This document shows positions 25,191-35,438 of a stretch of DNA of 64,000 bases, one piece after another. The stretch lies in NCBI GenBank assembly GCA_021741355.1, contig JAIOXZ010000005.1, forward strand, positions 108,107 through 172,106, in the 5' to 3' direction. The notes beneath the pieces were generated by a model. That model saw only the letters and a list, made by a program, of their open reading frames with translations, had not been told where the DNA came from and did no database searches. Each line of letters starts with the position of its first letter. Positions within the stretch are counted from its first letter, which is position 1. The position numbers and the translations under genes are program-made. This stretch comes from Caulobacter sp. GTDB taxonomy: Bacteria; Pseudomonadota; Alphaproteobacteria; Caulobacterales; Caulobacteraceae.

Positions 25191-27884
25191 CTACTTGCGC
25201 TTGTTCAGCACCGCCTGCGCCGCCGCCAGCCGTGCGATCGGCACGCGGAAGGGGGAGCAGCTGACGTAGTCGAGGCCGATGCTCTCGCAGAAGGCGATGG
25301 ACGCCGGGTCGCCGCCGTGTTCGCCGCAGATGCCCAGCTTCAGGCCCGGGTTCACGCCCCGGCCGCGCTCGGCGGCGATGCGGATCAGGTCGCCGACGCC
25401 GTCCTGGTCGAGCGTGACGAACGGGTCCTGCTCGAAGATGCCCTTCTCGATGTAGGCGTTGAGGAACTTGCCGGCGTCGTCGCGGCTGATGCCGAAGGTC
25501 GTCTGGGTCAGGTCGTTGGTGCCGAAGCTGAAGAACTCGGCCCCCGCTTCCGCCAGATCCGCGGCGCGCAGGGCGGCGCGCGGCAACTCGATCATCGTGC
25601 CGACCTGATAGGCCAGATCCAGCCCCTGCTCGGCCAGCACGGCCTTGACCGTGCGGTCGGTCAGCTTGCGCAGGAAGGCCATCTCCTCGCCCTTGCCGAC
25701 CAGCGGATGCATGATTTCCGGCACAGGCGCGGGCTTGCCCGACTTCGCGATCTCGCAGGCGGCCTCCATGATCGCCCGGACCTGCATCTCGTAGATTTCC
25801 GGATAGCTGATCCCCAGCCGGCAGCCGCGATGGCCGAGCATCGGGTTGGACTCGTGCAGCACTTCCAGCCGGCTCTCGATCGCCGCCAGGGTGATGCCCA
25901 GCGTGTCGGCCACGGCCTTCAGGTCGTCCTCGCCCGTGGGGAAGAACTCGTGCAGCGGCGGGTCGAGCAGCCGGATCGTCACCGGCAGCCCCTCCATGAT
26001 CGTGAACAGCTCGACGAAGTCGGCCTTCTGGAACGGCGCGATGGTCGCCAGCGCGGCGCGGCGGCCCTTCTCGTCGTCGGCCAGGATCATCTCGCGCACG
26101 GCGGTGATCCGGTCCTCGTTGAAGAACATGTGCTCGGTACGGCAGAGGCCGACGCCCTCGGCGCCGAACTGGCGCGCGGTGCGGCCGTCGTTGGGCGTCT
26201 CGGCGTTGGCCCGGACCTTCAGGCGACGGATGCCGTCCGCCCAGCTCATCAGGGTGTCGAAGTCGCCGCCGAGCTCGGGCTCGATCATCGGGGTTTCGCC
26301 GGCCATCACCTCGCCGGTGGCGCCGTCGATCGTGATCAGGTCGCCTTCCTTGAAGGTGCGGCCGCGCACGGTGAACTGGCCGGCCTCGGCGTCGACGCGG
26401 ATGTCGGTCGCGCCGCAGACGCAGGGGATGCCCGCCCCCCGCGCCACCACGGCCGCGTGGCTGGTCATGCCGCCGGTGGCGGTGACGATGCCCTGGGCGG
26501 CGTACATGCCCTTGATGTCTTCCGGGCTGGTCTCGCGACGCACCAGGATCACCTTCACCGGGACCTTGGCGTTGCCCAGCCGCTCGGCTTCCTCGGAGCT
26601 GAACACCACCCGGCCACAGGCCGCGCCGGGCGAGGCCGGCAGGCCCTTGGTCACCACGTCCCTCGTGGCTGAGGGGTCGATGGTCGGGTGCAGCAACTGG
26701 TCAAGCTCGGCCGCATCGACGCGCAGGATGGCTTCCTCGCGGGTGATCACGCCATCGGCGGCCATGTCCACGGCGACCTTCAGGGCCGCGCGGGTGGTGC
26801 GCTTGCCGTTGCGGGTCTGCAGCATCCACAGCCGGCCCTGCTCGACGGTGAACTCGATGTCCTGCAGGTCGCGATAGTGGTGCTCTAGCTTGCGGGCGAC
26901 GTCGTGGAACTCGGCGAACACCGCCGGCATGGCTTCTTCCATGCTCGGGTTGCGGTCGCCCATCTCCTCGCGGGCCGCCTTCGTCAGCGACTGCGGCGTG
27001 CGGATGCCGGCGACCACGTCCTCGCCCTGGGCGTTGACCAGGAATTCGCCGTACAGCCGGTTCTCGCCGGTCGACGGGTTGCGGGTGAAGGCCACGCCCG
27101 TGGCCGAGGTGTCGCCGAGGTTGCCGAACACCATCGCCTGGATGTTGACCGCCGTGCCCCAGCTCTCGGGGATGCCGAAGTTCTGGCGATAGAACTTGGC
27201 CCGGTCGTTCATCCAGCTGGCGAACACCGCGCCGACCGCGCCCCACAGCTGCTCCTGCGGGTCCTGCGGGAAGGGCTTGCCCAGCTCCCGCTCGACCGCG
27301 GCCTTGTAGTCGGCGACGACGGCTTCCCAGTCGTGGGCCGTCAGGGCCGTGTCGATGGTGACGCCGAGGCGGTCCTTATGGTCGTCGAGGATCTCCTCGA
27401 ACATGTGGTGGTCGAGGTCGAGGACCACGTTGGAATACATCTGGATGAAGCGGCGATAGCTGTCCAGGGCGAACCTGCGGTCTCCGGACAGCGCGCCAAG
27501 GCCCTGAACAGTCTCATCATTCAGGCCGAGGTTCAGGACCGTGTCCATCATCCCGGGCATCGAGGCGCGGGCGCCGGAGCGCACCGACACCAGCAGCGGC
27601 GCGGACGGGTCGCCGAAGCGCTTGCCGGTGATCGCCTCGATCTTCGCCAGGCCCGCGGCGACCTGTTCGGCGAGGTCGGCGGGGTAGGAATTGCCATTGG
27701 CGTAGTAGTGGACGCAGGCCTCGGTGGTCACGGTAAAGCCCGGAGGCACAGGCAGGCCGATGGAACACATCTCCGCCAGGTTGGCGCCCTTGCCGCCCAG
27801 CAGGTTCTTCATCGAGGCGTCGCCATCGGCGGTCCCGCCGCCGAAGCTGTAGACCCAGCGGGTTTTGGTGAGCGCTTCCGACAT
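25191..27884 (-). CDS. ppdK: Pyruvate, phosphate dikinase
   Basis: An 897-residue PPDK, full length for the family; it interconverts pyruvate, ATP and phosphate with PEP, AMP and PPi. The N-terminal nucleotide domain (GGKGANLAEMCSIGLPVPPG, MPGMMDTVLNLGLN), the swivelling phosphohistidine domain (GGMTSHAAVVARGAGIPCVC, catalytic His) and the C-terminal PEP-binding barrel (GTNDLTQTTFGISRDDAG, GICGEHGGDPASI) are intact. It probably serves gluconeogenesis or PEP balance. Confidence 0.96.
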   Translation of the reverse strand: MSEALTKTRWVYSFGGGTADGDASMKNLLGGKGANLAEMCSIGLPVPPGFTVTTEACVHYYANGNSYPADLAEQVAAGLAKIEAITGKRFGDPSAPLLVSVRSGARASMPGMMDTVLNLGLNDETVQGLGALSGDRRFALDSYRRFIQMYSNVVLDLDHHMFEEILDDHKDRLGVTIDTALTAHDWEAVVADYKAAVERELGKPFPQDPQEQLWGAVGAVFASWMNDRAKFYRQNFGIPESWGTAVNIQAMVFGNLGDTSATGVAFTRNPSTGENRLYGEFLVNAQGEDVVAGIRTPQSLTKAAREEMGDRNPSMEEAMPAVFAEFHDVARKLEHHYRDLQDIEFTVEQGRLWMLQTRNGKRTTRAALKVAVDMAADGVITREEAILRVDAAELDQLLHPTIDPSATRDVVTKGLPASPGAACGRVVFSSEEAERLGNAKVPVKVILVRRETSPEDIKGMYAAQGIVTATGGMTSHAAVVARGAGIPCVCGATDIRVDAEAGQFTVRGRTFKEGDLITIDGATGEVMAGETPMIEPELGGDFDTLMSWADGIRRLKVRANAETPNDGRTARQFGAEGVGLCRTEHMFFNEDRITAVREMILADDEKGRRAALATIAPFQKADFVELFTIMEGLPVTIRLLDPPLHEFFPTGEDDLKAVADTLGITLAAIESRLEVLHESNPMLGHRGCRLGISYPEIYEMQVRAIMEAACEIAKSGKPAPVPEIMHPLVGKGEEMAFLRKLTDRTVKAVLAEQGLDLAYQVGTMIELPRAALRAADLAEAGAEFFSFGTNDLTQTTFGISRDDAGKFLNAYIEKGIFEQDPFVTLDQDGVGDLIRIAAERGRGVNPGLKLGICGEHGGDPASIAFCESIGLDYVSCSPFRVPIARLAAAQAVLNKRK

Positions 27885-27930
27885 TACCGGCCTGTCCTCA
27901 GTTCCAATTCAACGCACTCTGGTGTGTCCC

Positions 27931-28049
27931 TGCGTGGTTCGAGACGCTCGGCTAACGCCTCGCTCCTCACCATGACGAACACTTTTGCAGCCCACCCGTC
28001 CCGTCATCCTGAGGAGCGATCCCTCAGGATCGCGTCTCGAAGGACGCAC
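27931..28049. repeat. TIR element, family 'CGTGGTTCGAGACGC'
   Basis: The left end TGCGTGGTTCGAGACGC and the right end GCGTCTCGAAGGACGCA are imperfect inverted repeats enclosing an inner palindrome (CATCCTGAGGAGCGATCC near 28005-28030). Related elements lie at 36355-36449 and 38264-38366. Confidence 0.7.
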
Positions 28050-28070
28050 CGGATGTCCGCAAGGGCTCCC

Positions 28071-30434
28071 CTACCCCGTCACCAACGAAAAATCAGCAAC
28101 CCGGCCCATGGCGTCCCGGACCTGCATCAAAAGCCGCAGGCGGTTGTCGCGTTCCTCGGGAACGTCCGAATTGACCAGCACCTTCTCGAAAAAGGCGTCC
28201 ACCGGACCGCGCAGGGCGGCCAGCGCCGTCATGGCGCCGGTGAAGTCCTCGGCGGCGAGCGCGGCGTCCAGCTTCGGCGCGGCGGCGGTCAGGGCGTCGA
28301 ACAGAGCCCCCTCCTCCGCCGGCGCGGCGGCGCGCGACGGCGCGCCGGTCGGGAGCTCGCCCTTCTTCTCCTCGGCGCGCAGGATGTTCACGGCGCGCTT
28401 GTAGCCCTGCAGCAGGTTTGTGCCGTCCTCGGTGGCGAGGAAGCCGGACAGAGCTTCGACGCGGGCGACAATACGCACGAGGTCGTCATCGCCGAGCGCG
28501 AACACCGCATCGACGAGGTCGTGGCGTTTGCCTTGATCACGGAGAAGGACTTTCAGGCGGTCGGCGAGGAAGGCCGTTAAGCCACCGCTGAATCGTACGG
28601 CGGCTCGTTCGCCGGCCGCGCGCAGGTCGTTCCAGTCGGCCCAGCCAAGGCGATTAGCGGCGTATTCACTATCGTACCGCGGCCGCTCCTCTGGCCACAG
28701 GGCAACTTCTCTAGATTGCAGATAGAAGCCGAATCGACGCTCAAACTCGACCTGAGACTCAATATCCTCCCAGCGGCCCGCAGCGTCCTCGTCGTAAACG
28801 TCCAGCCAAGTCATAATGGACGAGTGCTCTAGCGGCTCGAACACGCCTTCATCAGTGCCAAATGATCTATCTCCGGAATCGAACTCTCCAAGGTTTCTGA
28901 AGACGACGTCCAGCACCCGCCAAATACTCTCAATCCGGAAGAGGTGAACCTTGGTCAGCGCCGAGAGCTCCAGGCGCACCCCATTCTCCAGCACCACCCG
29001 GATCACCCCCAGCGCCGCTCGCCGCAGCGCGAACGGGTCCTTGCTGCCCGTCGGCTTCTCGTCGATGGCGAAGAAGCCTACCAGCGTGTCCAGCTTGTCG
29101 GCCAGCGCCACGGCCACGCTCAGCGGCGCGGTCGGGACGGCGTCGCCGGGGCCCTGCGGGCGGTAGTGGTCGCGGACGGCGTCGGCCACGTCGTCGTCGA
29201 GGCCGAAGGCGCGGGCGTAGTAGCCGCCCATGATCCCCTGCAGCTCCGGGAACTCCCCGACCATATCGGAAGCCAAGTCGGCCTTGGCCAGGCGCGCGGC
29301 GCGCTCGGCCTTGTCCGGATCGGCGCCGACCAGCGGGGCGATCTCGCGGGCCAGGGCGGTGATCCGCTCGACCCGTTCGGCCATGGTCCCGAGTTTGGCT
29401 TGGAAGGTCACGCCGTTGAGCTTCTTCAGCCAGCGGTCGAAGGCTTCGCCCAGGCGGTCCTCGTCCCAGAAGAAGCGCGCATCGCTCAGCCGCGCCGACA
29501 GCACCTTGGCGTTGCCCGCCGCGATGGCCTTGCCGCCGTCGGGGGCCTCGATGTTGGCGACCACCAGGAAGTGCGGGGCGAGGCCCGGCTGGCCCGGGGT
29601 CTTCACGGCGAAATACTTCTGGTGCGTCCGCATCGAGGTGCGGATCACTTCAGGCGGCAGGTCGAGGAAGGCCGGGTCCATGTCGCCGAGGATCGGCGTC
29701 GGCCATTCGGCCAGGCCCGCCACCTCCTCCAGCAGCCCCTCGTCCTCGACCAGCTCCAACCCGCGGGCGAAGCACAGGGTGCGGGCGCCCTCGAGGATGC
29801 GCTGCTTGCGCTCCTCGACGTCCAGCACGACGAAGTGGCCGGCCAGCGCCTCGTGGTATTCGTCGAAGTCGCGGGCGCGGAAGACGCGGGTCTCGCTGAG
29901 GAAGCGGTGCCCCTCGCTGAGGTCACCGGCGACGATGCCGTCGATCTCCAGCGGCACGACCTCGCGGTTGAACACGCAGAGGATCCGCTGCAGCGGCCGC
30001 ACCCAGCGCAGCTTGCCCGTTCCCCAGGTCATCGACTTGGGCCAGGCGAAGCCGCGGACGATCTGCTCGACCAGTTCGGCGATGATCTCCGCCGTCGGCC
30101 GGCCGGTCTTCTTCACCACGCCGAAATACAGGCCGTCCCGCTCGACCAGCTGGTCGCGGGTGAGGCCGGTCTTGCGCAGGAAGCCGTCCAGGGCCTGGTC
30201 CGGCGAGCCGACGCGGGGCCCCTTCATCTCCTCGGCCGTGTCCGGCTGCGCGATCGGCAGGCCCTCGACCACCAGCGTCAGGCGGCGCGGGCCGGCGAAG
30301 GCCTTCAAGCCCTCGCTGATCAGCCCGGCCTTGGCCAGGCCATCGCGGGCCATCCGCTCCAGATCACGCGCCGCGTTCCCCTGCATGCGCGCGGGGATTT
30401 CCTCGGAGAACAGTTCAAGCAGCAGCTGGGGCAT
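28071..30434 (-). CDS. glyS: Glycine-tRNA ligase beta subunit
   Basis: A 787-residue beta subunit of tetrameric GlyRS, starting MPQLLLELFSEEIPARMQGN. HD-like and anticodon-binding parts are present (ADLASDMVGEFPELQGIMGG, the FALRRAALGVIRV block, then LADRLKVLLRDQGKRHDLVD and VALFALGDD-like end). The usual bacterial length is about 690 residues. An extra ~110-residue block (about residues 495-615, bases ~28590-28950) sits between the FALRR block and the LADRLKVLL block and has lower GC and uncommon codons. It remains in frame, so the enzyme is probably functional. The start is 4 nt after glyQ's stop. Confidence 0.93.
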   Translation of the reverse strand: MPQLLLELFSEEIPARMQGNAARDLERMARDGLAKAGLISEGLKAFAGPRRLTLVVEGLPIAQPDTAEEMKGPRVGSPDQALDGFLRKTGLTRDQLVERDGLYFGVVKKTGRPTAEIIAELVEQIVRGFAWPKSMTWGTGKLRWVRPLQRILCVFNREVVPLEIDGIVAGDLSEGHRFLSETRVFRARDFDEYHEALAGHFVVLDVEERKQRILEGARTLCFARGLELVEDEGLLEEVAGLAEWPTPILGDMDPAFLDLPPEVIRTSMRTHQKYFAVKTPGQPGLAPHFLVVANIEAPDGGKAIAAGNAKVLSARLSDARFFWDEDRLGEAFDRWLKKLNGVTFQAKLGTMAERVERITALAREIAPLVGADPDKAERAARLAKADLASDMVGEFPELQGIMGGYYARAFGLDDDVADAVRDHYRPQGPGDAVPTAPLSVAVALADKLDTLVGFFAIDEKPTGSKDPFALRRAALGVIRVVLENGVRLELSALTKVHLFRIESIWRVLDVVFRNLGEFDSGDRSFGTDEGVFEPLEHSSIMTWLDVYDEDAAGRWEDIESQVEFERRFGFYLQSREVALWPEERPRYDSEYAANRLGWADWNDLRAAGERAAVRFSGGLTAFLADRLKVLLRDQGKRHDLVDAVFALGDDDLVRIVARVEALSGFLATEDGTNLLQGYKRAVNILRAEEKKGELPTGAPSRAAAPAEEGALFDALTAAAPKLDAALAAEDFTGAMTALAALRGPVDAFFEKVLVNSDVPEERDNRLRLLMQVRDAMGRVADFSLVTG

Positions 30435-30438
30435 CGAC

Positions 30439-31344
30439 TTACGCGGCCTCTTCCTGCTGATCGACCCAGGCCTGGGCGCACATCTTACAGAGGTCGCGGA
30501 TGCGGCCGATGTAGCTGGCGCGTTCGGCCACGGCGATCGCGCCGCGGGCGTTCATCAGGTTGAACAGGTGGCTGGCCTTGAGGACCATGTCGTACGCCGG
30601 CAGGACCAGCGCCTTGTTCTGGTAGTTGCGGGCGAGCATCAGCGGCACCTGCCGCTCCATGTCCTCGAACTGGCCCTTCAGCACGTCCACGTCATAGCCG
30701 TGGAAATTGGCTTCGGAATGCTGCCGCTCGTTCTCGAGGAAGACCTCGCCGTAGCTGATCGCGCCCAGCGGGCTGTCCGGGTCGTTGAACGGCAGGTCGT
30801 AGACGTTGTCGACGCCGAACACATACATCGCCAGGCGCTCGAGACCGTAGGTCAGCTCCCCGGCCACCGGCGAGACGTCGAGGCCGCCGACTTGCTGGAA
30901 GTAGGTGTACTGCGACACCTCCATGCCGTCGCACCAGACTTCCCAGCCGAGGCCCCAGGCCCCGACCGTCGGGTTCTCCCAGTCGTCCTCGACGAAACGG
31001 ATGTCGTGCAGCTTCAGGTCCAGACCGATGGCCCGCAGCGAGCCGAGATACAGGTCCTGCATGTTGGCCGGGTTCGGCTTCAGGATCACCTGGTACTGGT
31101 AATAGTGCTGCAGCCGATTGGGGTTCTCGCCATAGCGGCCGTCGCCCGGCCGCCGCGAGGGCTGCACATAGGCGGCGTTCCACGGCTTGGGGCCGAGCGC
31201 GCGCAGGACCGTGGCCGGGTGCAGCGTCCCCGCCCCCACCTGTTCGTCATGGGGCTGCAGAATCACACAGCCCTGGTCACCCCAGTACTGGTTCAGCCGC
31301 ATGATCAGGGCCTGAAAGGAACGGGGTTTGGCGTCGGCCGACAT
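30439..31344 (-). CDS. glyQ: Glycine-tRNA ligase alpha subunit
   Basis: A 301-residue catalytic alpha subunit of GlyRS. Family motifs are clear: [60 protein letters not shown] and [20 protein letters not shown]. It lies 4 nt before glyS on the same strand and forms the glyQS operon. Confidence 0.96.
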   Translation of the reverse strand: MSADAKPRSFQALIMRLNQYWGDQGCVILQPHDEQVGAGTLHPATVLRALGPKPWNAAYVQPSRRPGDGRYGENPNRLQHYYQYQVILKPNPANMQDLYLGSLRAIGLDLKLHDIRFVEDDWENPTVGAWGLGWEVWCDGMEVSQYTYFQQVGGLDVSPVAGELTYGLERLAMYVFGVDNVYDLPFNDPDSPLGAISYGEVFLENERQHSEANFHGYDVDVLKGQFEDMERQVPLMLARNYQNKALVLPAYDMVLKASHLFNLMNARGAIAVAERASYIGRIRDLCKMCAQAWVDQQEEAA

Positions 31345-31362
31345 GGCTCTCTTCGCAGGTGC

Positions 31363-31396
31363 AAAAAAGTCGGCGGACCATAGGGCCCGCCGACTT
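31363..31396 (-). terminator. Rho-independent terminator of the fasciclin gene
   Basis: On the minus strand AAGTCGGCGG pairs perfectly with CCGCCGACTT around a short loop and is followed by TTTTTTGC. It begins 44 nt past the fasciclin stop at 31440 and ends just before glyQ, insulating the two. Confidence 0.88.
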
Positions 31397-31439
31397 CCGC
31401 TTCAAGCGATGAGAGGGAACAAGTCCGTCCGGACCAGGC

Positions 31440-32249
31440 CTATTGCGGGCTGTCGGGGGGCGAAGTCTCCTTCGGAGCGTCCGGCACCGGCGCGGTCGGC
31501 GTGGGGACGGGGGTCGTCGCCTCCGGCGGCGCGGTCGGCTTCGGCGTCGGCGGCGCGGCCGGCGCGGTGGCGGCGGCGTCCGCCGTGGCCCCGGTCGTGG
31601 CGGCCAGGCGCGGGGCCGTGGACGGCATCAGCACCTTGTCGACGACATGCACGGTGCCGTTGGTCGCGGCGACGTCGGTCTGCACGATGCCGGCATTGTT
31701 GGCCATGAGCGCATCGCCGCTGCCGTCGAGCACCAGTTCGCCGCCGGCCACCGTCTTCACCCCGCCCTTGGCGCCCTTGATCTTGGCCGAATCCACGGTG
31801 GCGTTGATCAGGTGATAGGTCATCAGCTTCTGCAGCTCGGCCGGACTCTTCATCAGTCGGTCGAGCTCGCCGGCCGGCAGGGCCGCGAAGGCGGCGTCCG
31901 TCGGGGCGAAGATCGTCAGGTTCCTGTTGGTCTTCAGGATGCTGATCATGTTGGCGGTTTCGAGCGCCTTCAGCAGCGTCTTGAACTGGCCGTCGGCCTT
32001 GAGGGTTTCGATGATGTCGCCCTTGGCGACCAGCTTGCCGGCGACCGGCGCGACAGGGGGCGTCGGGGCCGTCGGGGTCACGACGGAGGTGGCCGGAGGC
32101 GTCGCCGCGTCCGGTGTGGCGATGGGCGGGGTCGGCGCGATGACGGCCGGCGGCGGGGCTTCAGCCGGGGTGGCCGGCGCTTGGGCCCAGGCCGCATTGC
32201 TCAGCAGCGCCGCGGCAGCCGCGGCGCCCAGAAGGCGTTTGGTGTTCAT
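31440..32249 (-). CDS. Secreted fasciclin-domain protein
   Basis: A 269-residue protein with a Sec signal (MNTKRLLGAAAAAALLSNAA, cleavage after WAQ), a Pro/Ala/Thr-rich linker, one fasciclin (FAS1) domain at about residues 70-210 (GDIIETLKADGQFKTLLKAL, the LTIFAPTDAAFAALPAGELD box, and the H-box YHLINATVDS), and a second Pro/Thr-rich tail. Fasciclin proteins mediate surface adhesion. The low-complexity flanks may span the cell wall or carry sugars. Confidence 0.9.
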   Translation of the reverse strand: MNTKRLLGAAAAAALLSNAAWAQAPATPAEAPPPAVIAPTPPIATPDAATPPATSVVTPTAPTPPVAPVAGKLVAKGDIIETLKADGQFKTLLKALETANMISILKTNRNLTIFAPTDAAFAALPAGELDRLMKSPAELQKLMTYHLINATVDSAKIKGAKGGVKTVAGGELVLDGSGDALMANNAGIVQTDVAATNGTVHVVDKVLMPSTAPRLAATTGATADAAATAPAAPPTPKPTAPPEATTPVPTPTAPVPDAPKETSPPDSPQ

Positions 32250-32280
32250 GTAACTTTCCTCAGATCAGGGCGCGAGGCGC

Positions 32281-32637
32281 CTAGTTGCCGGCGGGACGGG
32301 TCCTTCGACCGCCGTTGGAGATCGGCGCCCCGTAACGAGCGCGGTTTTCAGCCGTGTCGGGGATCGGACCATTGGTGACGACGGAAGGGTCGCCGGCCTT
32401 CAGGCGCCATGCCTGGTCGGCCGGAGTCGGAGAGCTGCCGAGGACGACCGCCGGGGCGTTGGGATCCACGGCTGTGGCCGAGGCCGGAGTCGCCGCCTGG
32501 TCGGCGGAGACCGGATTCATCGGCTGCGACCGGGTGGGCGGCTGCTGCTCGACCGACGCGGGATCCGGTCCGGCGAGGGCGGGGCCGGCGAGAAGCGCCG
32601 TTGCGGCGGCAGCGGTGATAAGATGGGTCAGGGACAT
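32281..32637 (-). CDS. Small secreted Pro/Ala-rich protein
   Basis: A 118-residue protein with a signal peptide (MSLTHLITAAAATALLAGPA, cleavage after ALA) and a disordered mature part (PTRSQPMNPVSADQAATPAS). The end DTAENRARYGAPISNGGRRT is the only conserved-looking stretch. The gene lies 31 nt upstream of the fasciclin gene on the same strand and may share its transcript. No family recognised. Confidence 0.75.
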   Translation of the reverse strand: MSLTHLITAAAATALLAGPALAGPDPASVEQQPPTRSQPMNPVSADQAATPASATAVDPNAPAVVLGSSPTPADQAWRLKAGDPSVVTNGPIPDTAENRARYGAPISNGGRRTRPAGN

Positions 32638-32741
32638 CGTACGAACCTCATGTCGCGACGCGGCTGCGTCGTTCCCCCGACAGGTTCAACTACGCGCCAA
32701 CCCCGAGTCGGGTTCCCAACACGGGACGACGAGGCGCCCCT

Positions 32742-33095
32742 CTATTTCCCCAGGAAGACGAATCCCGCGCCGGCCGCGATGAAGGCGAACCCCACCAGCG
32801 TCGACCACTTCAGCGGTTCGCCGAGGTAGAGCGCCGAGAAGACCACGAACACCAGAAGCGTGATCACCTCCTGGATGGTCTTGAGCTGCGCGGTGCTCCA
32901 GACCGCGGACCCGATGCGGTTTGCGGGCACCGCCAGTGCGTACTCCGGCAGGGCGATCAGCCAGCTGGCCAAGATCACCAGGGGCAACGCCGCGCCCTTG
33001 TGCTTGAGGTGTCCGTACCACGCGAACGTCATGAAGACGTTGGACGCCAGCAACAGCAGCACCGGCGCGAGTCTGGGCCAGAGGGTCGAGGTCAT
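32742..33095 (-). CDS. DUF486 / DMT-family small membrane protein
   Basis: A 117-residue protein with four transmembrane helices, beginning MTSTLWPRLAPVLLLLASNV with AAGGAG upstream at 33095. The pattern FMTFAWYGHLKHKGAALPLV and EYALAVPANRIGSAVWSTAQ matches the DUF486 family of small DMT-like transporters. Substrate unknown. The 281-bp gap 33096-33376 upstream holds no site I can name beyond a weak ribosome site for glnK. Confidence 0.85.
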   Translation of the reverse strand: MTSTLWPRLAPVLLLLASNVFMTFAWYGHLKHKGAALPLVILASWLIALPEYALAVPANRIGSAVWSTAQLKTIQEVITLLVFVVFSALYLGEPLKWSTLVGFAFIAAGAGFVFLGK

Positions 33096-33316
33096 GGCGG
33101 TCTCCTTGTTGCCTGCCGCACAGGCTGGGCGGAGTCCGAGCCCCGCACCACCGGCGAAAGGCGCCTGTTTTTCGGGCGCCGATACCCCGCCCCGCCCAGG
33201 CAATGGGCGAACGGGCAGTTTCACGGCTGTTCATTGTGCGCCGCACACTTCGCGGCAAGCCCCGCCGCTAGCGTGACAGATGGATCGGCAGATCGCGGAC
33301 AGGCGCCGCGGCGTGA

Positions 33317-33715
<399 letters not shown>

Positions 33716-33744
33716 AACATCATCGGGACAAGGGGATAATAACG

Positions 33745-35283
33745 ATGAAACCGAATTTTCTTGGACGACTTGCGGCGCTGACCGCCGTCGTCGTTCTCGC
33801 CGGAGCGCCGCTGGCGGCTCCGGCCTTCGCCCAGGAGGCGGCCCCGGCCGCCGCCGCCGCCACAGAAGCTCCGGCCCCGGCCGCTGAAGCCCCGGCCGCC
33901 CCGGCGGCCGTGGAGGCGGCTCCGGCCGCCGCCCCGACCATCACACCGACCGTCGACAAGGGCGACAACGCCTGGATGCTCGTCTCGACCATTCTGGTCC
34001 TGCTGATGATCATCCCGGGCCTCGCCCTGTTCTATGGCGGCCTGGTTCGCCAGAAGAACATGCTGTCCATGCTGATGCAGGTCTCGACCGTCACGGTGGT
34101 CGGCATGATGACCTGGGTCCTGTGGGGCTACAGCCTGGCCTTCACCGACGGCGGCGCCCTCGACAGCTATGTCGGCGGCCTCGACAAGCTGTTCCTCAAG
34201 GGGGTCGACGTGACCACCCTGGTGGGCACCTTCTCGACCGGCGTCTCCATCCCTGAGCTGACCTTCGTCGCCTTCCAGATGACCTTCGCCTGCATCACCG
34301 CGGCGCTGGTGCTGGGTGGTCTGGCCGAACGGATCAAGTTCAGCGCCACCGTGCTGTTCGCGGTTCTCTGGCCGATCCTGGTCTACTATCCGATGGCGCA
34401 CATGGTCTGGTGGTGGGCGGGTCCCGACACCGTCGCCCTGAACCCGACCGATCCGATCCAGGCGGGCAAGATCTGGGCCTGGGGCGCGCTCGACTTCGCC
34501 GGCGGCACCGTGGTTCACATCAACGCCGGTATCGCGGCCCTCGTGGGCGCGGTGATCCTCGGCAAGCGCACGGGCTTCCAGAAGGAGCCGATGCCGCCGC
34601 ACAGCCTGACCCTGACCATGGTCGGCGCGGGCCTGCTGTGGGTGGGCTGGTTCGGCTTCAACGCCGGCTCGAACCTTGAATCCAACGCCTACGCCTCGCT
34701 GGCGATGATCAACACCTTCGTGGCCACGGCCGCGGCCGGCTTCAGCTGGGTCGTGGTGGAATGGGTCACGCGCAAGAAGGCCTCCATGCTGGGCATGGCC
34801 TCGGGCATCGTGGCCGGCCTGGTCGCCATCACCCCGGCCGCCGGCTTCGCCGGACCTGTCGGGGCGCTGATCCTGGGCCTCATCGTCAGCCCGATCTGCG
34901 TGTTCTTCTGCTCGGCCGTGAAGAACGCCCTGAAGTACGACGACAGCCTGGACGCCTTCGGCATCCACGCCATCGGCGGCATCGTGGGCGCCATCGCCAC
35001 CGGCCTGCTGGTCAACCCTGATTGGGGCGGCGCGGGCATCGTCGACTACACGACCTGCGCGGCGGACGGTGACATCTCGACCTGCGACTCGGCCACCTAC
35101 GCCATGGGCACGCAGGTGATGGCCCAGGTGAAGGCGGTGCTGATGACCGTCGCCTGGTCCGGCATCGGATCGACCATCGTGTTCTTCGTGATCAAGCTGA
35201 TCACCGGTCTGCGGGTCGCCCCGGAGACGGAAGAAGACGGCCTGGACATCTCCGAGCACGGCGAACGCGCCTACCACGCCTAG
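33745..35283 (+). CDS. amtB: Ammonium transporter
   Basis: A 512-residue Amt/Rh channel. An N-terminal signal-like segment is followed by an unusually long Ala/Pro-rich stretch (about residues 30-65) before the first helix at TVDKGDNAWMLVSTILVLLM. Twin pore histidines are present in AGGTVVHINAGIAALVGAVI and DAFGIHAIGGIVGAIATGL. Eleven transmembrane segments are expected. It forms an operon with glnK, whose product plugs the channel. Confidence 0.95.
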   Translation: MKPNFLGRLAALTAVVVLAGAPLAAPAFAQEAAPAAAAATEAPAPAAEAPAAPAAVEAAPAAAPTITPTVDKGDNAWMLVSTILVLLMIIPGLALFYGGLVRQKNMLSMLMQVSTVTVVGMMTWVLWGYSLAFTDGGALDSYVGGLDKLFLKGVDVTTLVGTFSTGVSIPELTFVAFQMTFACITAALVLGGLAERIKFSATVLFAVLWPILVYYPMAHMVWWWAGPDTVALNPTDPIQAGKIWAWGALDFAGGTVVHINAGIAALVGAVILGKRTGFQKEPMPPHSLTLTMVGAGLLWVGWFGFNAGSNLESNAYASLAMINTFVATAAAGFSWVVVEWVTRKKASMLGMASGIVAGLVAITPAAGFAGPVGALILGLIVSPICVFFCSAVKNALKYDDSLDAFGIHAIGGIVGAIATGLLVNPDWGGAGIVDYTTCAADGDISTCDSATYAMGTQVMAQVKAVLMTVAWSGIGSTIVFFVIKLITGLRVAPETEEDGLDISEHGERAYHA

Positions 35284-35307
35284 CCTGGACTGAGTGTTGC
35301 GTAAGGA

Positions 35308-35344
35308 GGGCGCGGGACCGCAGGGTTCCGCGCCCTTTCCTTTT
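35308..35344 (+). terminator. Terminator of glnK-amtB
   Basis: GGGCGCGG pairs with CCGCGCCC and is followed by TTTCCTTTT, 24 nt after the amtB stop. Confidence 0.8.
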
Positions 35345-35351
35345 GTGGGGC

Positions 35352-35438
35352 GGGGACATGTACCGAAGGTACGTGTCCCCTAATCGAGGTTCAGAAGCGG
35401 TCTGTTTGGGGGACACGTACCTTGCGGTACATGTCCCC
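35352..35438. repeat. GGGGACAYGTAC palindrome pair between amtB and ispE
   Basis: Two palindromes (35352-35380 and 35409-35438) in mirrored orientation flank a 28-bp spacer (AATCGAGGTTCAGAAGCGG...). The right copy abuts the stop codon of the convergent ispE gene, sharing its first base. The whole is matched at 47838-47923, spacer included (AATCGAGATTCAG...), so it is a composite element, not two independent hairpins. Confidence 0.9.

Noticed and set aside
29230..31383. 717-codon open frame on the plus strand
   Set aside because: It is antisense to glyS and glyQ, both of which have full family motifs.
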